Below are positions 16,952 through 23,580 of a stretch of DNA of 37,986 bases, piece after piece. The stretch spans positions 1 through 37,986 of the forward strand of contig LNJC01000012.1 of NCBI GenBank assembly GCA_001587575.1. Direction: 5' to 3'. Both the position numbers and the translations under genes were made by a program. The DNA comes from Candidatus Methanofastidiosum methylothiophilum (GTDB lineage: Archaea; Methanobacteriota_B; Thermococci; Methanofastidiosales; Methanofastidiosaceae). A model generated the notes under the pieces. It was not told where the DNA came from. It saw nothing but the letters and a program-made list of their open reading frames with translations, and made no database searches. How positions within the stretch are numbered: position 1 is the first letter of the stretch; every line of letters starts with the position of its first letter.

Positions 16952-18580
16952 TCACCTATCAAGAGATTCTGTAAGTTTTTCAAATTTAAATACTTTATAT
17001 GGACATGAAGATTGACATTTAAGACATGCCTCGCCATTACATCTTTCAGATAGTATTCTTATTTTGAAATACCCTTCCCCTATTTCTTCTACCTTTAAAG
17101 CTCTTTCGGGGCAAACTCTTTCGCATTTTGCACATCCCTGGCAATTTTCAAATTCTGCAAATAATTCAACGCCAATGTGATCTATTACTTTTAATTCTTC
17201 TCCTATATCAGGTATATCTCTCTTAACAATCTTATTAATTTGTAAATCTCCCTTGACATTAGGCAACGGTTGAATATTTTTCAATGCCAGCATTTGGTTA
17301 TATTTTTCTAACGACATTCCCTGCTCCCAATAAGCAAGTTCTTGTACGTAGATATCAGTAAATATTTTCGATGTGGCAAACATTATGTGTTTACTTCTTA
17401 TTTTATCGGCTAGTTTTTGTAATTCTTCTAAAGAATAATTTCCAACTAAAACATCATATGCTAAAAGTAATGATGTATTTCCTACCTGATATACTTTTTC
17501 TATAGTTGGAGGTATTAATCCTATCTTTCTTGATTTCATCGCATCGACATAAGTTCCGGATGCGCCACACATGTACATAGTCTTAACTTCTTCTAGATTT
17601 ATCCCTGCTTCTTGAGCAAGAGTAAGATGGCCCGCTCTGATAGCACCAATTGCTTTTCCTGCTTCTTTGAGGTCGTCTTCAGTGAAGAAAATATTCTCAT
17701 CAAGTTTTAATCTTCCAGTTTTTGTATAAATGTAGGGAAGTTCAATGACTCCAGTCTCAAGCCCGGCATATATTACAGAAACTACTCCAGTACCAGTAAT
17801 TCCTATTGCCTCGACGTTAGATAACTTCTTTCCTCTAAATTCTTCTTTCCATAAGTCTAATACCCTAACACTTTGCGGCAACATATTTTGATCAAGAACT
17901 AATGTATGCCATCCAAAATCTAGAACAATGTCAGATATAGCTCCCGGTGAAGCTAACATCCCACAGGATACTTCTTGGCCTTCAAGTGCAGGCCCAGATG
18001 CTGCGGAACCTGTGAATATTTTATCTCCAACTTTTAGCGCCATTTCTGCATTAGTTCCATAATCTGTTACTAGAGAAATTTCCTTATTATCAAGAAAATT
18101 GCTCTTAAGCATCATTGCAAGTGCGTCTGCACCAATTTCATGTTTAATGGCAGGCGGAATGAAAATATCCGCATCCATGCCTTTAATCCCTACGTCTTGT
18201 GATGAAATTACTTTAGCATTTCTTGACTGTGTCTCAATTTTTTCAGCTTCAAGATATTTTGGATCAGCGTATGCTAAGTCCTTGATACTAATGCCTTCAA
18301 ATAATGAAAGTTGTATTGGATTTCCGCAAATAGCAATCTTTTCAATTCTATCACGGTTAATATTCATCTGATCTAGTATTCTCTCAAATGCGTCAATCAT
18401 TAATTTGTGAGCTATATCTTCGCTAACTTTTATTGCAAAGTTAAGGTGATCCATTACGTTTGCACCAGGTAATGGATGTCTTAATGTTATTGCAGTTCTC
18501 AAAACTTTCTTAGTGCTTAGATCAACAAGCTGGACCCTAAACCCACTAGTACCTATATCAAATGCGATGCCCATTGACAT
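16952..18580 (-). CDS. ramA: RamA-like corrinoid protein reductive activase (ASKHA plus 2[4Fe-4S])
   Basis: An ATP-dependent protein that re-reduces inactive Co(II) corrinoid proteins in methyltransferase systems. It has 542 residues, like methanogen RamA. It begins with the ASKHA fold (GIAFDIGTSGFRVQLVD phosphate loop, VTDYGTNAEMAL second loop, MYMCGASGTYVDAM) and ends with a two-cluster ferredoxin domain at about residues 470-535: C-X2-C-X2-C-X3-CP and C-X4-C-X2-C-X3-CP. No corrinoid or methyltransferase gene is in the window, so the methyl donor is not determined. The start has GAGATGAT just upstream. It is first of a minus-strand set with the WYL and PLP proteins, and divergent from the GlcD gene. 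Confidence 0.88.
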   Translation of the reverse strand: MSMGIAFDIGTSGFRVQLVDLSTKKVLRTAITLRHPLPGANVMDHLNFAIKVSEDIAHKLMIDAFERILDQMNINRDRIEKIAICGNPIQLSLFEGISIKDLAYADPKYLEAEKIETQSRNAKVISSQDVGIKGMDADIFIPPAIKHEIGADALAMMLKSNFLDNKEISLVTDYGTNAEMALKVGDKIFTGSAASGPALEGQEVSCGMLASPGAISDIVLDFGWHTLVLDQNMLPQSVRVLDLWKEEFRGKKLSNVEAIGITGTGVVSVIYAGLETGVIELPYIYTKTGRLKLDENIFFTEDDLKEAGKAIGAIRAGHLTLAQEAGINLEEVKTMYMCGASGTYVDAMKSRKIGLIPPTIEKVYQVGNTSLLLAYDVLVGNYSLEELQKLADKIRSKHIMFATSKIFTDIYVQELAYWEQGMSLEKYNQMLALKNIQPLPNVKGDLQINKIVKRDIPDIGEELKVIDHIGVELFAEFENCQGCAKCERVCPERALKVEEIGEGYFKIRILSERCNGEACLKCQSSCPYKVFKFEKLTESLDR

Positions 18581-18818
18581 AATATATCATCTCAAATTAT
18601 TATAATTCAAATCTCATGAATTAATTATCCCTTTTTTAATCTTTCGGAATAATCGAATGATAAAGATATTTTAATAATATATTGGTATTAAGAAATAACA
18701 AATTATTTGAAATGAACAATTTTCAAAAATTATTAATTAAATATACCTTTAGATTAAATAAATATTCATTATTTAAATTTATTACTAATAAAATATTAAG
18801 GATTCTAACATTTAACAC

Positions 18819-18833
18819 CGAAAAATATATAAA
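18819..18833 (+). promoter_or_regulatory. Strong BRE/TATA promoter of the GlcD-HdrD-like operon
   Basis: CCGAAAAATATATAA combines a purine-rich BRE and a consensus TATA box. Transcription should start near 18850-18858, leaving a leader of about 55 nt before the TTG at 18909. Confidence 0.65.
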
Positions 18834-18854
18834 TGGTCCTTTAAAATGACAATC

Positions 18855-18886
18855 GGATAAGGTTAAGTAAATTTTAAACCTTGTCT
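18855..18886 (+). promoter_or_regulatory. Leader hairpin ahead of the GlcD-like gene
   Basis: GATAAGGTT (18856-18864) can pair with AACCTTGTC (18877-18885), 9 bp with one G-U pair, and one further G-U at 18855/18886. The 12-nt loop is AT-rich. It lies at or just after the predicted transcription start and 10 nt before the Shine-Dalgarno site, so it may protect the 5' end or adjust translation. Confidence 0.4.
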
Positions 18887-18908
18887 AATTAATCCAGGAG
18901 GAATCTTT

Positions 18909-20348
18909 TTGGACAAAAAGGATAGAATATACAAAGTATTGACTCAAATAGTTGGCGACGAAAAATGGGTTTCTAACAGTCCTGTAGACTGTTGGTGTTA
19001 CTCATACGATATGTCTTTTGTCAGACCAAAGATGCCACAGTACGTAGTTCTTCCACAAACAGTTGAAGAAATACAATCAATAGTAAGACTCGCAAATGCA
19101 GAGAAATTACCAATAGTACCATTTACAGCCGGTACAAACATTGGTGGACTTTGCATTCCAGAGCAAGGTGGTATCATAATCGATCTCAAGAGAATGAACA
19201 AGATTCTAAAGATAGATACGGAATCTAGATATGCCATAATTGAGCCAGGAGTTAGTCATGCCGAGTTGGCACAGGAATTATACAAAGTAAAAGCAAGATT
19301 TGGATGGCCAGTAGGCCCGCCATCTGCATCAGTACTTGCAGCCGCAATTAATCACGGTATTGGAGGTATTACAGGCAGATACGGACTTAACAGTCAGCAG
19401 ATTACAAGTATGGAAGTAATTCTCCCAACAGGAGAAACAGCTAGAGTGGGTTCATGTGCTATTAGACCTGACGCCTGGCACAGCTTGTTACCATTACCAA
19501 GACTTGACGGATTATTCCAAGGATGGCTTGGGACTACCGGTATAGTTACAAAACTTGGTATTTTTATACCGCCAGTACCTGACTATGTACATATTGGAAC
19601 CTTCTCTGCACAGAACTTAGTTGATATGGAAAAGTTCATGAGAAATTTCAGTAAGTACGAATACCATGATGACTTTACCGCAATTTCATGGTGGCTAAGT
19701 CAAGTACCAATTCCTTATCCATTTGTTGAAAAGCCAAAAGGTGCTGCAGAATGGAACGGATACTGTGTCATGTACGGATTCACTGAAAAGGAATTAGAAA
19801 ATAAGGTTGACACATTCAATAAAGTAATAGCTAGTGAAAGAAAGTCTGGAAACACAATAGACGCAACTGACGTTCCTGAAGAATCAAAGAGAGGAAGAAC
19901 TCAACTGCCATCTCAGATTGTAGGTTCAACAAAGAACTACTGTAAGATGGGGGGAGGAGGAATTTCTTGGCCAGGTACTTTTACACCATCCAACAAATGG
20001 GCACTTGTCTATGATCAGTGGAAAGATATCTACATGAACAAACTAAGCCCAGCGCTATCACCCGCAGTTAGGGTTACAATGTACAGAGGAACACACTACG
20101 GTATGTTAAGACTTATGACACCATTCCCAAGAGACAGACCAGCTGAAGAAGCTAACGCCGCTAACGGAATTGTAGAATGTCTCAAAGTACTTCTTGATGC
20201 AGGAGGTATTCCATACAAGCCACCAGTAGCATACCAGAGAGAGATTAACCAGAGAGCTGACCCAGGATATGTAGACCTTATAATGAAGGTTAAGGATATG
20301 CTTGACCCCAACCATATCATGAATCCAGGTAAATACCAGGTAAGGTGA
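18909..20348 (+). CDS. FAD-binding oxidase, GlcD/D-lactate dehydrogenase family
   Basis: A 479-residue flavoprotein with a PCMH-type FAD-binding N-terminal domain: YVVLPQTVEEIQSIVRLANAE, PFTAGTNIGG, IIIDLKRMNKIL, the central PSASVLAAAINHGIGGITGRYG and LGTTGIVTKLGIF. An FAD-oxidase C-terminal domain ends in MLDPNHIMNPGKY. The family oxidises alpha-hydroxy acids such as lactate or glycolate; the real substrate is not evident. The start is TTG at 18909 with AGGAGGA at 18896-18902. C-ending codons (TAC, AAC, GAC, ATC) are much more common here than in neighbours, which in an AT-rich genome suggests selection for high expression. The next gene, 5 nt downstream, encodes its iron-sulfur partner. Confidence 0.85.
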   Translation: MDKKDRIYKVLTQIVGDEKWVSNSPVDCWCYSYDMSFVRPKMPQYVVLPQTVEEIQSIVRLANAEKLPIVPFTAGTNIGGLCIPEQGGIIIDLKRMNKILKIDTESRYAIIEPGVSHAELAQELYKVKARFGWPVGPPSASVLAAAINHGIGGITGRYGLNSQQITSMEVILPTGETARVGSCAIRPDAWHSLLPLPRLDGLFQGWLGTTGIVTKLGIFIPPVPDYVHIGTFSAQNLVDMEKFMRNFSKYEYHDDFTAISWWLSQVPIPYPFVEKPKGAAEWNGYCVMYGFTEKELENKVDTFNKVIASERKSGNTIDATDVPEESKRGRTQLPSQIVGSTKNYCKMGGGGISWPGTFTPSNKWALVYDQWKDIYMNKLSPALSPAVRVTMYRGTHYGMLRLMTPFPRDRPAEEANAANGIVECLKVLLDAGGIPYKPPVAYQREINQRADPGYVDLIMKVKDMLDPNHIMNPGKYQVR

Positions 20349-20353
20349 AGAAA

Positions 20354-21625
20354 ATGGAAAACTTTAAAGATCTAAAATGGTACTCACAATTCTTTAGAAA
20401 ATGCTCAAAGTGTGGAACATGTAAGTCTGCTTACTCATACGGTCCACCCCCCACATTTGCAACAATATGTCCACAGGGAGAATATTTCAAGTTAGACTCC
20501 TACTTTGGTTCAAGATCCAAGTCATTCCTTGGACATGCAATTCTTGAAAACAAAGTAGACTTGACAGACCCCGCCATACAGGAAGACATGCAAAAAGCAG
20601 TTTTCTCTTGTACAGTCTGTGGTGGATGTCAGAGCCAGTGTCTCCTTGACTACAAACCATGGATAGTCGACTATATTGAACAGATGAGAAATCACTTAGT
20701 CAACATGGGAATAGGACCAACAAAAGCAGAAAAGGCATACCAAGAAAAGGTTATAAAAGACCACAATCCATACGGTGAAACCCACTCTTCCAGATTTAAC
20801 TGGTTAAAAGATGTAAAAGACTTGAAAACAGACGGTAACACAGTTTACTTTGCAGGATGTACAGCGTCCTACAGAAGAACTGAAATTGCCAAGTCAACAG
20901 CCAGTGTTTTATCAAAACTTGGTGAAGACTGGGCAGTTATGGGAGAAAATGAATACTGCTGTGGTTCACCCCTTCTAAGAGCTGGTCTAAGAGACGAGCC
21001 ACAGAAGCTTGCTGAACATAACGTCGATTACATAAATGACCAAGGATTCAAGACAGTTGTTACTGCTTGTGCAGGATGTTACAAGGTTCTTTCCAAAGAA
21101 TACGAAAAATGGTGGGGCTTAAAGCTAAAAGCAAAAGTCTTGCACACATCACAATATCTTGAAGAAAAGATGCAAAAGGGCGGACTTAAATTAAACAAGG
21201 TAAATGCCACAGTCACATACCACGACCCATGTCACATGGGAAGACACATGAACCACTATGAAGTAGACATGGAAGGAAAGAAACAATGGAAAGGGTCATT
21301 CATCCAGATTGACAAAGTAGGCCTATACGAAACACCAAGAAATGTTCTTAAAGCTATACCCGGTGTAGAATTTAAGGAAATGTACAGAAACAGAGACAAT
21401 TCCTTCTGCTGCGGTGCGGGTGGAGGTATAAAATCATCCTACCCAGACGTAGCTCTTGAAACTGCAAAGACAAGAGTGCAAGAAGCAGAGAAGATACAGG
21501 GAGTACAGAAAATTGTATCCCCATGCCCATTCTGTGTCACAAACCTTGGTGACGGTGCAAAGGCACTTGGTTCCAAGATGGAAGTTGTTGACCTTATCCA
21601 GTTGGTTGACCAGGCGCTAAAATAA
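20354..21625 (+). CDS. HdrD/GlcF-like iron-sulfur protein with two CCG domains
   Basis: A 423-residue electron-transfer or disulfide-reducing subunit. Near the N-terminus are two ferredoxin-type cysteine groups (CSKCGTCKSAY...CP and CTVCGGCQSQC), though the second lacks the usual CP proline. Two complete CCG domains follow: FAGCTASY, YCCGSPL and ACAGCY, then HDPCHMG, FCCGAGGG and PCPFC. HdrD uses CCG domains to reduce CoM-S-S-CoB at a [4Fe-4S] site. GlcF uses them in glycolate oxidase. Pairing with a GlcD-like protein allows either. ATG 20354 is preferred because AGGTGA at 20343-20348 precedes it by 5 nt; a GTG at 20345 is in frame. Codon use suggests high expression. Confidence 0.85.
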   Translation: MENFKDLKWYSQFFRKCSKCGTCKSAYSYGPPPTFATICPQGEYFKLDSYFGSRSKSFLGHAILENKVDLTDPAIQEDMQKAVFSCTVCGGCQSQCLLDYKPWIVDYIEQMRNHLVNMGIGPTKAEKAYQEKVIKDHNPYGETHSSRFNWLKDVKDLKTDGNTVYFAGCTASYRRTEIAKSTASVLSKLGEDWAVMGENEYCCGSPLLRAGLRDEPQKLAEHNVDYINDQGFKTVVTACAGCYKVLSKEYEKWWGLKLKAKVLHTSQYLEEKMQKGGLKLNKVNATVTYHDPCHMGRHMNHYEVDMEGKKQWKGSFIQIDKVGLYETPRNVLKAIPGVEFKEMYRNRDNSFCCGAGGGIKSSYPDVALETAKTRVQEAEKIQGVQKIVSPCPFCVTNLGDGAKALGSKMEVVDLIQLVDQALK

Positions 21626-21636
21626 GTTAAATAATA

Positions 21637-21660
21637 TTTTATTTTTTTATTTTAAATTTT
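21637..21660 (+). terminator. T-rich transcription terminator after the HdrD-like gene
   Basis: Runs of T (TTTTATTTTTTTATTTT and a further TTTT) begin 12 nt after the stop codon, with no hairpin. This is the usual archaeal intrinsic terminator form. Confidence 0.6.
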
Positions 21661-21679
21661 TAGGAAAATGAGGAATTTT

Positions 21680-22021
21680 ATGAAACCAGAACATTATGTA
21701 TTTATCCCTAATGAAGTTGATTCTTTTACTGACATCTACAATACAAAAATCTTAGACAATTATGTTAAGCTTGATTTAGAATTACATGATAAAGATGGGA
21801 AGTTAATTAACGGAGCAGAGCTCCACATACAAATACTATCCGAATTATATATGCCTCTCGTAGTAAAAAGATTCAATCCATTCGATGGAAAACTATCATT
21901 AACTATTGGAAATGAACATCTTGCAGGTTGCGACGCAATGTTTATTATAAGATTGAAATCAGATAACATAATAGATACAACTAAATCAAAAGTAGATATA
22001 GAATTTCTAAGTAATGACTAA
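21680..22021 (+). CDS. Small protein of unknown function
   Basis: A 113-residue soluble protein, not recognised. It reads as a beta-rich single domain (KLDLELHDKDGKLINGAELHIQIL, PFDGKLSLTIGNEHLAGCDAMFIIRL) without signal peptide or membrane helix, and resembles a small Ig- or C2-like beta sandwich only in general pattern. ATG 21680 is chosen because GAGGA at 21670-21674 is 5 nt upstream, whereas the earlier ATG at 21668 has its purine run too close. It follows the HdrD-like gene after a T-rich terminator. Confidence 0.65.
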   Translation: MKPEHYVFIPNEVDSFTDIYNTKILDNYVKLDLELHDKDGKLINGAELHIQILSELYMPLVVKRFNPFDGKLSLTIGNEHLAGCDAMFIIRLKSDNIIDTTKSKVDIEFLSND

Positions 22022-22044
22022 AAGAAAAAAGTTTATTTTTTTAA

Positions 22045-23277
22045 TTAAATTTTGTCAAGTGCAGATTTTAAGTCATTAATAAGATCTTGATAATTTTCGA
22101 TTCCAACTGATAATCGTATCATACTGTCAGTTATCTCTGCATCTTTTAGAGTTTCTTCGTTAACTTCTGAATGTGTCATTGCTTTAGGATGCTCTATTAA
22201 GGATTCAGTCCCCCCTAAACTGACTGCGAGTTTACAAATTTTTACACTATTTAGAAATTCGAAAGCTTCTTTTTTACCTCCTTTTATATAAAAGGATATT
22301 AGAGACCCTGGCCCTTTACATTGCTTTTTGTATATTTTGTATTGTTCACTTTTCTTGTCATATAATTCTGGGTAAACAACTCGTTCAACTTTTGGATGCT
22401 TTGACAAAAATTCTGCGACCTTTGTAGCATTTTCCATCTGCCTTTGCATTCTAATGTGTATTGTTTCTAATGATCTCGCCATTAGCCATGAATCAAAAGG
22501 ATTTCCATTTGTTCCAATCATTCCTCTTATACCCTTTATTTTAGAGATATTTTCCTTTGATCCAAGAGCAGCTCCTGCAATTACATCAGAATGCCCCCCA
22601 ATGAATTTAGTTGCAGAATAAATAATTATATCAACTTTCTGTTCAAGGGGAGATTGAAATATGGGGCCCATAAAAGTATTGTCTGCAATGACTTTTGCAT
22701 TTATGCCTTCCTTGACTAGTTTATCTTTTATTTTTACTATTGCTTCTATGTCAATCATTACGTTATTAGGATTTGCAGGTGTTTCAATGTATAAAATAAC
22801 TGTTTTTCCTTTAAAGTTTGTTTTGTGTGAATTAATCTTATCCTCCATTAACTTTGGAGTTTCTGAACCAGCCTTAACATGTATTGTTGAAATACCCATC
22901 TTTTCAAAGAATTCCTTGAAAAGAAATTCAGTTCCTCCGTATACTGGATTAGTATAAAATATGTAATCCCCATTTTTTACAAAAGCCAGTAAGGTTGAAG
23001 TAATTGCAGCCATCCCGGAACCAAATATGGCTGCAGACTCAGCCCCTTCTAATAAAGAAAGCCTCTCTTCTACAATATCAAAGTTTGGATTTGCAAATCT
23101 AGAATATACAAATCCTTCTTCGCCTTTATCAAGCCCAAGCGCAACTCTAATAAATGATTCCCCTTCCTCAGCACTTTTGAATTTATATGTACTTGTAAGG
23201 AAAATAGGTGGTTTAACTGCCCCGTTATACTTTAATGGGTCATATCCTTTGCTAATAACAACAGTTTCTTTTTCCAT
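22045..23277 (-). CDS. Cys/Met metabolism PLP enzyme (methionine gamma-lyase or cystathionine gamma-synthase family)
   Basis: A 410-residue fold-type I PLP enzyme. The Schiff-base lysine is Lys224 in YSATKFIGGHSD. Asp199 (VIADNTF) binds the pyridine nitrogen, and SRFANPNFD, PVYGGTEFLF, IETPANPN and SLGGTESLIEHP are family landmarks. Members either eliminate thiol from methionine or cysteine, or form cystathionine. I cannot separate these with certainty. Methionine gamma-lyase activity would release methanethiol, a possible methanogenic substrate here. Start 23277 is where homology begins; an upstream reading would cross the gar1 start. It is divergent from gar1. Confidence 0.85.
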   Translation of the reverse strand: MEKETVVISKGYDPLKYNGAVKPPIFLTSTYKFKSAEEGESFIRVALGLDKGEEGFVYSRFANPNFDIVEERLSLLEGAESAAIFGSGMAAITSTLLAFVKNGDYIFYTNPVYGGTEFLFKEFFEKMGISTIHVKAGSETPKLMEDKINSHKTNFKGKTVILYIETPANPNNVMIDIEAIVKIKDKLVKEGINAKVIADNTFMGPIFQSPLEQKVDIIIYSATKFIGGHSDVIAGAALGSKENISKIKGIRGMIGTNGNPFDSWLMARSLETIHIRMQRQMENATKVAEFLSKHPKVERVVYPELYDKKSEQYKIYKKQCKGPGSLISFYIKGGKKEAFEFLNSVKICKLAVSLGGTESLIEHPKAMTHSEVNEETLKDAEITDSMIRLSVGIENYQDLINDLKSALDKI

Positions 23278-23300
23278 TAAATCACTCTCAACATTATTCC

Positions 23301-23314
23301 AAATATTTATAAAG
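23301..23314. promoter_or_regulatory. Shared bidirectional TATA box between the PLP enzyme gene and gar1
   Basis: AAATATTTATAAAG is near-palindromic and reads as a TATA box on both strands. Its centre is about 27 nt from the gar1 ATG (23336), the distance for leaderless transcription, and about 32 nt from the PLP enzyme ATG (23277). Confidence 0.5.
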
Positions 23315-23335
23315 AACATTATAAAAGTTTCTTTT

Positions 23336-23563
23336 ATGAAGTCTTTAGGGAGGGTCATGCATTCAATTGGCCCTCTTTTCATATTAAGATCAAAAAAAAT
23401 TAAAATTAGAGATATCGGAGCCGAGGCTTATATTGGAGATAAAAAAATTGGCAAGATTATAGAACTATTCGGTCCGGTTGACGATCCATATGTTAAAATA
23501 GTCTCTAGAAGAGACTTGAAAGATAGAAAGAGTTTTGTTGGAAAGGATGTTTCAATTAGATAG
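23336..23563 (+). CDS. gar1: H/ACA RNA-protein complex subunit Gar1
   Basis: A 75-residue protein with the Gar1 beta-barrel pattern: MKSLGRVMHSIGPLFILRSK at the start, then GAEAYIGDKKIGKIIELFGPVDDPYVKIV, matching the conserved GK(V/I)xDxFGPVxxPY core. Archaeal Gar1 binds Cbf5 and assists pseudouridylation of rRNA guided by H/ACA RNAs. It is short but normal for archaea. No RBS is visible and a TATA box sits 27 nt before the ATG, so the mRNA is probably leaderless. The secreted-protein gene starts 17 nt after its stop. Confidence 0.85.
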   Translation: MKSLGRVMHSIGPLFILRSKKIKIRDIGAEAYIGDKKIGKIIELFGPVDDPYVKIVSRRDLKDRKSFVGKDVSIR

Positions 23564-23580
23564 AATTTTTGAGGTCTTTT

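Larger units (their letters stand above)
18581..18908. other. Divergent intergenic region between the RamA-like and GlcD-like genes
   Basis: 328 very AT-rich bases with no convincing gene. It holds promoters for both directions. The strongest is the rightward BRE/TATA at 18819-18833, followed by a transcribed leader containing the hairpin at 18855-18886 and an AGGAGGA ribosome binding site at 18896-18902. No clear leftward TATA stands out, because the entire RamA-proximal half is AT-rich. Confidence 0.6.

Noticed and set aside
16952-18580. Pyrrolysine-containing methylamine methyltransferase genes near RamA
   Set aside because: No methyltransferase homologue and no gene interrupted by in-frame TAG was found in the neighbourhood.
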